Position numbers and translations under genes: made by a program. DNA of 64,000 nucleotides from Pseudomonas sp. B21-056 (lineage in GTDB: Bacteria > Pseudomonadota > Gammaproteobacteria > Pseudomonadales > Pseudomonadaceae): positions 3,224,001-3,288,000 of the forward strand of contig NZ_CP087203.1 in NCBI RefSeq assembly GCF_026016325.1. The letters are read 5' to 3'. A model generated the notes under the pieces. It saw nothing but the letters and a program-made list of their open reading frames with translations, made no database searches and was not told the origin of the DNA. This document shows positions 35,293-44,559 of this stretch, piece after piece; position 1 is the stretch's first letter, and every line of letters begins with the position of its first letter.

Positions 35293-35742
35293 ATGTTCAT
35301 CACTCACAAACCAGCAGAGATTTTCCTCAGCGCGTACCTGGGTGATGACTCTATCCAGTACTGGCAGTACGTTGAGCAGACCACTCATTGTCCCTGGTTT
35401 TACGTCAGAGTGGGTCGACAACAAGGCGGTGAAGCGTTGACTAGCATGGTTATGCTTCCCAGCATTTCAGCGCTTGAGAAGCTACTTAACGAACAGGGAG
35501 CAGACATCTGGCTGTTGGATGCGCAGTTGGTTTCACCGGCTTATCTGAACGGAAGTGATGGGTGGAAGATGGAGAGGCTGTTAGAGGTGCGCGAAACAGT
35601 GGATGACATCAGTGAGGAGGCGGCCTACGTGTATAGTCTGGAGGGAGGGCATATCTACACTGAGGCCTTGGGGTCCAGCACATCCGATTTGCAAAACCCT
35701 CGTATCATTTTTTCGGCTACACCGGCATCTCGGCAAGCATGA
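35293..35742 (+). CDS. Hypothetical protein divergent from the XRE regulator (149 aa)
   Basis: Not recognised. No signal peptide or membrane segment; predicted as a mixed alpha/beta soluble protein with a Trp/Tyr-rich start (SIQYWQYVEQTTHCPWFYVRV). It shares a short promoter region with the XRE gene and is the only plus-strand gene in the defence block. It may be a small accessory or anti-defence-sensing protein, but there is no direct evidence. Confidence 0.6.
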   Translation: MFITHKPAEIFLSAYLGDDSIQYWQYVEQTTHCPWFYVRVGRQQGGEALTSMVMLPSISALEKLLNEQGADIWLLDAQLVSPAYLNGSDGWKMERLLEVRETVDDISEEAAYVYSLEGGHIYTEALGSSTSDLQNPRIIFSATPASRQA

Positions 35743-35846
35743 GACCAACACGCTCGATCGGTTAACGGCATCTTCGACGCGCTAGCGGTTAGGCAATCTT
35801 GCCTGCCCGCCGCGTAAGTTGGCGGCGTTGGCAACCTTTCTGCCAC

Positions 35847-36242
35847 TTACCGCTTTCGCAATGGAGTCAGTATGTTTTCGACATCCAATCCTTTCAGCAG
35901 ACAGTTGTGCGCAATTGCCGACAGTGCTTCATAGAGCTGGTCTCGCTGCTTTATCAAGTCGGCATTCTCCGCCTGCAGATTAGCAATACGTTCTTCGAGG
36001 CTTCTTCGGCGGCGGGCACCGTCTGGATCTCTCCCACTCTCCTTGAGTTGTGCGATACGGGCGGACTCGATTCGCCTCCCACGGTCCCCCACTAAGGTAG
36101 CTCGGCTAGTTAGGCCCAATCGACGCTGCACTTCGGGGCGTGAAATAGGCGCGTTCTCTAGTCCTAAGCTAATCATTTGGGCGAGGAGGGCGTCGATCGC
36201 CTCATCCAAGGTCCCGCCTCTCAAGGTCTGTCGATGAGCCAT
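35847..36242 (-). CDS. DUF6262 / Tn554 TnpC-like accessory protein
   Basis: A 131-residue basic protein. The middle carries the landmark region ISRPEVQRRLGLTSRATLV, a helix-turn-helix-like motif, followed by RRRRSLEERIANLQAENADLIKQRDQLYE, a coiled coil. This is the layout of TnpC/DUF6262 proteins that accompany pairs of tyrosine recombinases in Tn554-type elements and assist their action. It begins 8 bases after the stop of the large recombinase reading frame, as the last gene of the recombination module. Confidence 0.8.
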   Translation of the reverse strand: MAHRQTLRGGTLDEAIDALLAQMISLGLENAPISRPEVQRRLGLTSRATLVGDRGRRIESARIAQLKESGRDPDGARRRRSLEERIANLQAENADLIKQRDQLYEALSAIAHNCLLKGLDVENILTPLRKR

Positions 36243-36250
36243 GATCGCCT

Positions 36251-38373
36251 CTAATCATCTGAAACAGAGCTGTGCCGTTTGTCCGTGTCCGCAATCGTCA
36301 TTGGATGCCCATTCGGAAATACGCGTTGCACACCTACATTGGTATCGCGTGCGAGGACGGATTTTAAATTGTTGAGCTTGTCCTCTTGGTCCGCCAGCCA
36401 TACATCGCTGCCTGCCTCTCCGGCGCCGGCATCGCGCATGATGGTAATTGCGGTAGACAAATTCTCGGCTTGTCTCTCAAGATTGGCGCGCTCGGATGGA
36501 GTGCCCATCAGATGGAGATGCGAGCAGCCGTTCCAGCACTGAAGATGCTTAGGGCAGGGCGCTTGGGAGAAATCGTGAATGCAGCCTCCAAAGGGTGTCA
36601 CATGCAGCGCCGTGGCGTGCACGGTGAGGAATGCTTCTGCCCTGGTCGTGCCTTTATCTGACAACAAAGCATGGTAACTGTCGGTCAACGCACCCTGAAT
36701 GCGCCTATCTCTTATGCCTGCATGTAGAAAGTCGATGCGCTCGTGATGGCTATTGAACGCCAAGAACTCCTGATGGGCATCAGTGTTTTCTTCAATGCTT
36801 GTGTGCTGGTAATAGACATTCTGGTCGAGACGTTTTCGACCCAGGGCCAACGCTTGCTGAACATCGCTCATACCGGTCAGGTGGTAAATGGTGTTTCGCC
36901 AGTGTCGAGGTTGGTGGCTTGTTAGCCGAATCGGAGTCCCATCGGATTCAGTTAATGAACGACGCGAAAAAATGGACGTATATTTTTCATCGTCACCTAA
37001 CGCGTGATTGATATCCACGATGGTGACTCGACGCGGGACCGCACGAAACACATTTGCCTCGCGTCCACCGAAACGAAATTGGCCGTCGAAAGCGATGGCA
37101 AGAGTTTCGCTGGTTCTAAGTAGGATACGAAGCTCTCCCCCGACATTTTCTGTTAGTACCGCGTGTCCACGGAGCTTCGGGACGATCAGTCGTTCAATCT
37201 CACCCGCGACGTAGCGTCGATTTAACGACTTTCCTCGTTTCTCATCTGGCTCATCGTCGAACGGATGGACGCCGTTGCGCGTAAGGAAAAGGTACAGATT
37301 TCTGTTTGCATTCCTTGTTTGGCTAAAACCTAACCAATCCAAGACCATTGCCTCGGAGATCACTGATTGAGGAGGGTAGCTCCAAATACGACCTGGGTGG
37401 AGTTCTTGCCAAGCGGCAATCTCTCGCTGCTCTTCGGTTAGCGTCTTTAATCGCTCTACCGCTCGCCTGGCTAAAGGAACGTCGCTTTCAGCCAACCAAT
37501 GAACACGGGATTGAAACTGCTTTTCCGCAAAGTACCTGATCCCACATTCGACCAGAGGGTTGCCATTGGCATCTACAACCAATTCTCCTGTCGTCCCTTT
37601 GATCGGCCTTTCGACCCAGCAATCACAGGGAATTACTGCTACTTCATTGCCTCGTTGCCCAGTCGCGATCAATAAATCGATCACACGCAGCAAAATTTCT
37701 TCTCCATCACTGAGCGGGTTATTCGAACATAGGGCATATGCTTCCATTGCCTCACGAGAAGGCAATCTATCATCAGATTTACGCTGTTTTACCGCACGAT
37801 CAGGATCGTGCAATGAAATGTAGTCGTGGCGACGGTTTTCTGGTTTTGCATCATGCTCAAAATGGATGGCGATCTCGGTTAATTGCAGTTTATCAATCGT
37901 ATCCGCTATTACCTGAAGATGAGAGATCGCGTCGTAAAGGTTTTTGTAGCCACTCTCGCGGAGAAATCCTACGACACGGTCAAAATCGCCCCGCGCCAAC
38001 TGTATGGGGTCGGATACGCCACGTTCAAATAAGGGTTGTACAGCCGCCGGGCGGCAATACTGTATGCAGCGACCATCGAAAACTTCAGACTCCGGGTGCG
38101 CTGCAGATATACGATTAACGCCTTGCAAAAATCCTGAAAATCCAAAGGGAGGGCTGCTTTAGGAGGAACAGAATAGCCATACTTTTCAAGAGATTGTCGG
38201 TGTGTTTCAAAGGTTATGGTCTGTTGCTTTAGGCGTTGAGGCAGCCAGCGCTCGACCGACCACAGCGTTGACCCCCACGACGTTGTAATCGGTAATGACT
38301 GAAAAATCGCTTGTTCCTGGTTAATGAAGCTTTCGAGACTCTGCCTTGCCCTAGACGGCGTCATCTTCGGCAT
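36251..38373 (-). pseudogene. TnpB-like tyrosine recombinase, interrupted by a frameshift
   Basis: Two frames together make one recombinase of about 706 residues. The N-terminal part starts at 38373 (MPKMTPSRARQ) and runs in one frame to SIAARRLYN; the protein logically continues in the next frame as PLFERGVSDPIQLARGDF. The switch is at a run of three G on the plus strand (38033-38035): one base seems lost. The C-terminal catalytic part is intact, with QRGNE (Arg), HQPRHWRNT and YYQH (Tyr). It starts 23 bases inside the preceding gene. Either an inactive gene, a sequencing error in the short homopolymer, or a -1 frameshift. Confidence 0.75.
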
Positions 38374-39647
38374 CCTCCGTGTGCTGCCGGCAGCGCTCGA
38401 TCGTAGCGCTTACCGCCAGGATGGTTGTCTGATGCTGGGCGAGGGGCCGGTTGTGAATGAGATCTCCGGCTTGTTCTGCAATGTCTATGAACCGTTGGGC
38501 TTCTCGTTGCAGCGCCTCTTTCACCTGCTCATGACGGCCGTCAGCAAAGGGGTGAAACTTCTTGCAGGTGTAGCAGGCATAGACGGGATTGTAGGGGCAG
38601 TGCGTATGGACCGGGAGGGCGCATGCACCGATGTCCCCTATGTACTGCGTATCAATGACGCCGCTGATGGCTCGCTCTGGTTTTGCTTCGCTGCGCTGGA
38701 CGATTTCCCCAGTTAGTAAACTGCGCATGATTGAGAGCATCCCCGATCTCTCGCACCGAGAGACGTTTCCCGTCGAGGCTCACAAACAGCGGCTCGCATG
38801 CGCTACCAAAGCGACGTTGATGCCCCAAGATATGCTGTTCAATCTTTTCACCCAGTCGGGTAGTTACTTTGCGGGGCCTTCGTTCTGGTCGGCGTTGACC
38901 AACCTTCTTGGCCATGGGTAACCAAAGGGTGTAGTACTTCTCATCTTCAACGGTTTCTATAACCTCAAAATCCGCAATCTCCAGCGAATGAAATTGAATC
39001 GAACGCGGCCCCAATTCAAAACCCAGGTGGAGCATTATATTGAACTGAGCATCTACCCAGTCATCTGAAGGAACCTTCCGCTCTATACGTTTGAGCAAGC
39101 GAATTTCCTCATCGAGTTCCAAGCCGGACTGAGAGAGAAAAATTCGAGAGTACGGGGCTGAGCGTTCGGTTTTGAAATCCTTGATCTTTAGATAAATGTC
39201 GTTGCTGAATCCGGTGATTCCTCTATCCATTGCCCAGCGATAAAGCGTGCGAAAGACGACTACGTACTCTCTAGAGCAGTTCCAACTGTTGAATGCGCTA
39301 ATAATTGCATCGGCTGCCCATGGGAATTTCAAGGAAATATCACTTTCCGAAACCCGATGGAGCATTCTCGCGCCCCTATATGCAGTTGAAGGGGAGTATT
39401 TCTCTAACATATGGACCATAAATGCTTTGGCTATTTCGATAAACTCTAAATTCAGCTTTAGCCCAGACCAATCAATGTTCATTGCCATGCCGCCGTCGTA
39501 CCACGTCCAGACGCTCAATCGAGTATCGACGTATCTTGGCTGGTCATTAGTGCGAGTTCGAATCGCAACCTGAGCCGGGCCCTCGAACACGTAGGCCGGA
39601 AAAGAGGAGGAGAGTGAAGCCTGTTCTTGATCGGCTGATTTGGTCAC
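38351..39647 (-). pseudogene. Second tyrosine recombinase, catalytic domain deleted
   Basis: Starts at a GTG at 39647 with a perfect AAGGAGG before it. The first ~300 residues read as the N-terminal and early catalytic part of an integrase (SVWTWYDGGMAMNIDW ... EPLFVSLDGKRLSVREIGDALN). The normal C-terminal tail, with SLLTGEIVQ and a CPYNPVYACYTCKKFHPF Cys-containing stretch, continues in another frame from about 38730 to 38351. Between these the segment carrying the H-x-x-R and Tyr residues is missing, so the junction marks an internal deletion. Probably inactive. Confidence 0.7.
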
Positions 39648-39658
39648 GGCGAACCTCC

Positions 39659-40912
39659 TTAACTGTCAAGTCGGCTCCACGCTGCCGAGGCGCGCTGGGC
39701 GTTATGGCGGTTGGCCGACTCGGCTAGATAACGACTTGCATAACGGCGTGGCATCGCCGAAGTATCAGACCAGCCGCAGACACGTCGGAGTTCGTCCGTG
39801 GCGCGCTCGAGGTCATGCCCACTCTTCTCGACCAGGTAAGCCAAGAAACGGTCGGCGAAGGTGTGGCGAAAGTCATGCGCAGAAAGTGTAGGCAACAACC
39901 TCGGATGAGCCAGTTCAATGGTCAGAAACAGCCGATCGAGAACGTTAGACAATGCGCGAATCGACAGCGGGCGGCCTCGGTCAGAGATGAACAGATAGCG
40001 GTACAGCAATTTCATCGGTTTGCCGTCACGCAGAGGACGCCGTTCCCCCTGGATATAGTGCTCGTAGACCTCATACAACTGTGCGGAGATACCTACTGTC
40101 CTTCCGTGTGTTTTCAGCGCAGGCTCTTCAGCGCGCGGATCGCCTGGATCATGTTCGCGGTCATTGATACTGACATAGGCATGCTGAGAACCCTGGTTGA
40201 TATCCGTGGTGTAGAGCTTCAGAAGCTCTCCGCGACGGATACCGGTTTCCAGCAGCAATTCGATCATTAGCCAATTGCGCAACTGCAATCGCTCCGGAAA
40301 CGGATTCTCCGCAGCGCCCGGGCGAATCAGTGTGCGAATGATATGGAGTTGCGTATCTGTCAGGCTGCGGTAACGAGCGTGGTCGGGACGAACATTGATG
40401 ATATGGCTCTCAAAGCGTCGTACAATGACGTCGGCAACATCTGCAAATACTACATCGATGTTAGCCTGGGTGGTTGAGCTCTGACGGGCGCGCGGGATGT
40501 ATCGGGTGACACACCAGGACAGGTACTGCTTCAACAGCCGCAGGTACTGGTCACGGGTGCGCGGATCGATCTGCGGAAAAGATGCCGTTTTAGCTTTGCC
40601 GATTCGGGCGACCAGATTATCCGCCTGACGGCCGCTTTGGAGCCAGATGGCGTAACCGTCCAGTAACGCCAGAATCGCTTCAAAGTGACAGGCAAAGATG
40701 GCCTCATCGATATCCAGCTCCCGGCTTTTGGCATAGGTGTAGAAAGCCTGGATCGCACGCAGGTGCGCTGCGGCGGTGTTGTATGCACGATGCCTGAGCT
40801 TGAGCTGGACGTAGATGAATGGGACTAGCTTGGGCAATGGCGCCGCTAGACCATCCTGCACAAGCAGTGGCACGCGCTGACCGGACGAGAAACGACACTG
40901 AATCAGCTTCAT
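39659..40912 (-). CDS. Intact tyrosine recombinase (TnpA-like integrase)
   Basis: A site-specific recombinase of 417 residues. An N-terminal SAM-like core-binding domain occupies about 1-170; the catalytic domain has Arg in ETGIRRGELL, HDFRHTF (H-x-x-R), a Trp (CGW) at the second His position, and the nucleophile Tyr in YASRYLAES. I chose the ATG at 40912, preceded by GAGGTGG; an in-frame ATG 15 bases upstream lacks this. It is the first of four same-strand recombination genes, 11 bases before the next. Together they match Tn554-family tnpA/tnpB/tnpC modules, which move cargo without terminal inverted repeats. Confidence 0.88.
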   Translation of the reverse strand: MKLIQCRFSSGQRVPLLVQDGLAAPLPKLVPFIYVQLKLRHRAYNTAAAHLRAIQAFYTYAKSRELDIDEAIFACHFEAILALLDGYAIWLQSGRQADNLVARIGKAKTASFPQIDPRTRDQYLRLLKQYLSWCVTRYIPRARQSSTTQANIDVVFADVADVIVRRFESHIINVRPDHARYRSLTDTQLHIIRTLIRPGAAENPFPERLQLRNWLMIELLLETGIRRGELLKLYTTDINQGSQHAYVSINDREHDPGDPRAEEPALKTHGRTVGISAQLYEVYEHYIQGERRPLRDGKPMKLLYRYLFISDRGRPLSIRALSNVLDRLFLTIELAHPRLLPTLSAHDFRHTFADRFLAYLVEKSGHDLERATDELRRVCGWSDTSAMPRRYASRYLAESANRHNAQRASAAWSRLDS

Positions 40913-41048
40913 TGGCAGCCACCTCATTCAATGACGCGCCATGAACACGAAGGACATGGCCCGTTGAGAGAGTGGACGCCAGAAGCGTCTTTGTCTAATC
41001 AGTGCTTTAAGCTGCTCATGAACCTATCTGACATAGCACCTGATTTAA

Positions 41049-41080
41049 CATAATATACATTATGCGTAACAAGATGTTAC
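41049..41080. promoter_or_regulatory. Two adjacent inverted repeats upstream of the integrase module
   Basis: CATAAT-ATAC-ATTATG at 41049-41064 and GTAACA-AGA-TGTTAC at 41066-41080 lie side by side in an AT-rich stretch about 140 bases upstream of the first recombinase. They could be recombinase binding sites at the element end, or operator sites for the integrase promoter. ACCTG and CAGGT flank the pair at larger distance. Confidence 0.45.
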
Positions 41081-41358
41081 CAAACCAGGTGCGATATGAG
41101 CACTCTTCACTCCAACGCTCGCTGGATTTGGATTCACCCGCAGTAACTGACATCGATGTCACCCGCATTTGATCGAGACTAAAACCGGGTACCTGCCGAT
41201 CCCTTTTGAATTCAGCTCACAAACCACTGACATCGCGCTGAGCCAGTCAGGTTTACTTGGCTGCGCACTAACCCTCAAACCGCGACGAAACAGTCTCGCA
41301 ATCCTAGGACCCGGCTAAAAAGCACTTACAATCGTCTCCTTTTACCAGGACCACCATC
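41081..41358. other. Intergenic region at the presumed right end of the mobile element
   Basis: No gene seen. It contains a direct repeat TCACCCGCA at 41134-41142 and 41159-41167, separated by a perfect 14-bp palindrome TGACATCGATGTCA at 41148-41161. Such repeated short motifs occur at ends of transposons that load a transposase, and could equally be a regulator site for the gene at 41359. The junction between element and chromosome is probably in or near this stretch. Confidence 0.4.
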
Positions 41359-41766
41359 ATGCCGCGTTTTTTCCCCCTGGCTTTATTCCTTCTGACCAGC
41401 CAGGCCATGGCGTACCCAGCCCTCAAGGACACCGAGCTTTACACCGAAAAGACCCACGACTGCCAGGATGTCGACCTCGCCATCTGGCAGCATCCAGCGC
41501 GCACCGTGCTCGAGAAAAACGGCATCAAGCTGGAGCGGGTTCAGCTTTGTAATGGTGGGCGTTATCCAATCTTTCAGGGGGAAGTCCCTTACGATCCCCA
41601 AGGCCAGACCAAAGACTTCTTCCTTCCCTTGTACGAGCAACTGAGGAAGGCAAACGGCAAGTGGCCCTACGTGTTGGTCGCCAGCAATTATGGCGAGATG
41701 GTGTATGTCAGCTATCCAAAAAGCGATTCAATTTCACTGGCTTACGAGAACTTTGAGGCGCCTTAG
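41359..41766 (+). CDS. Secreted hypothetical protein (135 aa)
   Basis: Not recognised by family. A clear signal peptide (residues 1-18, ending AMA) predicts export to the periplasm. The mature protein has two Cys (HDCQDV and QLCNGG) likely to form a disulfide and ends with a short beta-rich section (YVLVASNYGEMVYVSY). It looks like a small soluble periplasmic protein. It is the first chromosomal gene to the right of the recombinase module. Confidence 0.65.
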   Translation: MPRFFPLALFLLTSQAMAYPALKDTELYTEKTHDCQDVDLAIWQHPARTVLEKNGIKLERVQLCNGGRYPIFQGEVPYDPQGQTKDFFLPLYEQLRKANGKWPYVLVASNYGEMVYVSYPKSDSISLAYENFEAP

Positions 41767-41812
41767 CCGGCTGTCCACGGCACAGTCGTTCTGCCCTGCC
41801 CCCATCGGCTGA

Positions 41813-41992
41813 TTACCTGGATTGCCGGATTCGGTCCGGCATGAGTTTTTCATAGTATTCATCCAACTCCGCCCTCAAATACGCCAACTTAATGGCGTCG
41901 ATTTTGTCACAATCACCAATATTCAAAATAGCGACGTTTTCCCGACGGAAGGCGGTTGTGCGCCATTGCTGGAGATTCGAAAGAAGGCTCAT
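41813..41992 (-). CDS. Small hypothetical protein (59 aa), minus strand
   Basis: An ORF of 59 codons with protein-like composition: QQWRTTAFRRENVAILN, then DKIDAIKLAYLRAELDEYYE, predicting two helices. AGGCGG lies about 5 bases before the ATG, a weak ribosome site. The frame is open for about 30 codons further upstream without a start. It runs convergent to the secreted protein gene. A hairpin (GCCGGA/TCCGGC) falls inside its 3' end. Real gene likely but unproven. Confidence 0.45.
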   Translation of the reverse strand: MSLLSNLQQWRTTAFRRENVAILNIGDCDKIDAIKLAYLRAELDEYYEKLMPDRIRQSR

Positions 41993-42080
41993 TATCCGCC
42001 TGTCATTGGTACTCGCTTGGGCTCGTCCGAGCTCAATGCAAGGTGCATCAATCGCATTGCTTCGATAGGAGCAACCTCAG

Positions 42081-42323
42081 ATGATGACCGTGTACGTTAT
42101 GGTTATGACCCTCTGCAGGGGCGACGAAGGCTGCGTGGAAGTGCGCAAAACCGAGCCGACCTATGTCACTAAAGAGCTGTGTTTGGCGAAAGCCCGGGAC
42201 ATAGCGCCCCGTAAAGGCGTGAAGTTCAAGTGTCGCAGCGAACGATCCTGGGGGCCGAGCAAGGCGCCCAATTCGGATAGCCTGGATAGTGTGGTTTCGA
42301 CCGATTCCAAGCGACAGCCTTGA
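42081..42323 (+). CDS. Small hypothetical protein (80 aa)
   Basis: Not recognised. TAGGAG lies 9 bases before the ATG. The start is mildly hydrophobic (MMTVYVMVMTLC) and may be a short signal or anchor; the centre has three Cys (CRGDEGC and ELC) plus KFKC, and the tail is Ser-rich. It runs convergently into the YhdH-type reductase gene, with 13 bases between the stops. Confidence 0.55.
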   Translation: MMTVYVMVMTLCRGDEGCVEVRKTEPTYVTKELCLAKARDIAPRKGVKFKCRSERSWGPSKAPNSDSLDSVVSTDSKRQP

Positions 42324-42336
42324 AGCCAGGGTGCGC

Positions 42337-43326
42337 TCACGCGTTGACGTCAACCACCACCCGCCCCCGGACCTGCCCTTGGAGCATCCGCCCCACCACC
42401 GCCGGTACTTCCGAGAGACTGACCACTTGGGTTATCCGCTCGAGTTTGTGCAAATCGAGATCCTTAGCCAGTCGCGCCCAGGCCTGTACCCGGGCCTCTT
42501 GTGGAGCGTTGACCGAGTCGATACCGGCCAGAGTTATGTTGCGCAGGATGAATGGCAAGACCGATCCGGGAAGGTCCATACCCTGAGCCAGGCCGCAAGT
42601 CGTGACCACGCCGCGATATTGGGTACGCGCCAATACGTTTGCCAGCGTATGGCTACCGACTGAGTCCACGGCACCAGCCCACTTCTCGGCTGTTATGGCC
42701 GGGCCTTGGGCAGAAAGCGTTTGACGGTCGATAATTTGCGCGGCACCCAGACTGCTCAGATATTCATGCTCCGCTACGCGTCCAGTGGACGCCACCACGC
42801 GATAGCCGAGTGTCGAGAGAATCGCTATCGCAATAGAACCAACACCACCATTGGCGCCGGTGACCAGAATGTCCCCGCGGGCCGGGGTGAGCCCGCCATG
42901 CTCGAGTGCCAGCACCGACAGCATCGCTGTATAACCTGCGGTGCCGATCGCCATGGCATCCCTGGTGGTGAAAGCATCCGGAAGCTTGACCAGCCACTCG
43001 CCTTTTACCCGTGCTTTCTGAGCAAAGCCGCCGTGATGGGTCTGACTCAGCCCCCAACCATTCGCGACAACACGGTCGCCCACAGCGATGCCAGGATAAG
43101 CCGAGGCTTCCACTGTACCGGCAAAATCGATACCGCCAATCAGCGGAAACTGCTTGATGACGTCGGCATAACCACTCAGGGCCAATGCGTCTTTGTAGTT
43201 CACCGTCGAATAGTCAATTTTGACGGTCACATCGCCAGGCATGAGATCTTGCTCATGCATGCTGATCACTTCCGCCGAAATCTTACTCCCCGTTTTTGTT
43301 GCGAGCAGCGCTTTGAACGTCATCAT
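42337..43326 (-). CDS. YhdH/AcuI-family acrylyl-CoA reductase-like oxidoreductase
   Basis: A zinc-independent medium-chain reductase of 329 aa using NADPH. Family features: STVNYKDALALSG near residue 40, GGIDFAGTVE near 64, and the nucleotide-binding VTGANGGVGSIA near 155, followed by ASTGR, which favours NADPH. AcuI/YhdH proteins reduce acrylyl-CoA to propionyl-CoA and detoxify acryloyl compounds. It lies downstream of a second MDR oxidoreductase on the same strand (62-base gap), perhaps one transcript. Confidence 0.85.
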   Translation of the reverse strand: MMTFKALLATKTGSKISAEVISMHEQDLMPGDVTVKIDYSTVNYKDALALSGYADVIKQFPLIGGIDFAGTVEASAYPGIAVGDRVVANGWGLSQTHHGGFAQKARVKGEWLVKLPDAFTTRDAMAIGTAGYTAMLSVLALEHGGLTPARGDILVTGANGGVGSIAIAILSTLGYRVVASTGRVAEHEYLSSLGAAQIIDRQTLSAQGPAITAEKWAGAVDSVGSHTLANVLARTQYRGVVTTCGLAQGMDLPGSVLPFILRNITLAGIDSVNAPQEARVQAWARLAKDLDLHKLERITQVVSLSEVPAVVGRMLQGQVRGRVVVDVNA

Positions 43327-43388
43327 CTTTCCCCCACGACCCGGCTTGGCCGGGATCGATTTATCAGTTGTTCTACGAAGGATGTGGG

Positions 43389-44390
43389 TTACTTCACCTT
43401 TACGATGACCTTGCCTTTAGCTCGACCCGTCTGAACATAGTCCAGCGCCTCCTGGGTCGACTCGAATGGAAAAACCCTGTCCACGACTGGACGTATGACA
43501 CCGCCATCGATGAGCGCGGTGATCTGGCGCAATTGCTCACCGCTGGCCCGCATGTAAAGGAATGAGTAGATCACCCCACGACGCTTGGCCTTTTTCCGGA
43601 TGCCGTAACTCAATAGGCGCATGACCAGTTTCAGGAATCCAGATAACCCGGCGCTTTTCGCGAAGTCGACATCCGGAGGGCCGGAGATCGAAATCAATCG
43701 TCCACCAGGCTTCAGCACCTGCAGTGACTTTTCGAGGGTGTCGGTACCCAGGCTATTCAAGACCACATCGTAACCTTGCAAGACCTGCTCGAAATCGTCC
43801 TTCTTGTAATCGATCACGATGTCGGCACCAAGCCGTTTCACCCACTCGACGTTCGCGGTGCTCGTAGTGGTCGCCACATAAGCACCCAGATGCTTGGCCA
43901 GTTGTATGGCAACCGTGCCCACGCCGCCGGAGCCTGCATGAATGAGGACCTTTTGACCTTTTTTCAGGCCCGCTTTTTCGACCAGAGCTTGCCAGGCCGT
44001 CAAGGCAACCAGAGGGATGGAAGCGGCGTCTTCCATACTGAGTTCTTTCGGCTTGAGCGCCAGAGAGCTTTCCTTGATCGCGATGAATTCAGCGAAGGTG
44101 CCGATCCGATTGTCGTCGGGCCGTGCACAGACCTCGTCGCCAGGCTTGAAGCGTTGCACTCGTGATCCAACCCGAACGACCACCCCCGCAAAGTCATTGC
44201 CCAGGATGAGCGGCATGCGGTAAGGCAAGATCATCTTGAACTCGCCGTCCCTGATTTTCAGATCCAAGGGGTTTACACCCGCTGCATGGATCTGGACCAG
44301 AACATCGTCCTGGCCCAACTCAGGTTCCGGCAGATTCGTCTCCTGCAGTGCGACCTTTTTCCCGTAACGATCGATGATGAACGCTTTCAT
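43389..44390 (-). CDS. NADP-dependent quinone-oxidoreductase-like MDR protein
   Basis: A medium-chain dehydrogenase/reductase of the zeta-crystallin/quinone reductase branch, 333 aa. It shows HAAGVNPLDLKIRDG near 34, LGNDFAGVV near 63, and the nucleotide-binding IHAGSGGVGTVAIQLAK near 150; no zinc ligands are seen. Such enzymes reduce quinones or alkenals. It probably shares a transcript with the downstream YhdH-like gene. Confidence 0.85.
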   Translation of the reverse strand: MKAFIIDRYGKKVALQETNLPEPELGQDDVLVQIHAAGVNPLDLKIRDGEFKMILPYRMPLILGNDFAGVVVRVGSRVQRFKPGDEVCARPDDNRIGTFAEFIAIKESSLALKPKELSMEDAASIPLVALTAWQALVEKAGLKKGQKVLIHAGSGGVGTVAIQLAKHLGAYVATTTSTANVEWVKRLGADIVIDYKKDDFEQVLQGYDVVLNSLGTDTLEKSLQVLKPGGRLISISGPPDVDFAKSAGLSGFLKLVMRLLSYGIRKKAKRRGVIYSFLYMRASGEQLRQITALIDGGVIRPVVDRVFPFESTQEALDYVQTGRAKGKVIVKVK

Positions 44391-44559
44391 GATGAGGCAG
44401 TATTCCTGAATCCAATTGGATCTGATTCGGCGTGCACCTGATGACCCATGCCCGCCGCTGAATGGTTGCTGATCCCTAGGGGCCGAGAAAGAAAAGCGCC
44501 TGGAAATGAATCAGAGGTTGATCTGCGAACTCGAAAGCGGCGCTCGCGAAGGCCACCGA

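Noticed and set aside
41824..41850. Hairpin with T-run resembling a terminator for the secreted protein gene
   Set aside because: It falls inside the coding end of the 59-codon minus-strand gene and has only a 6-bp stem, so it was not called separately.
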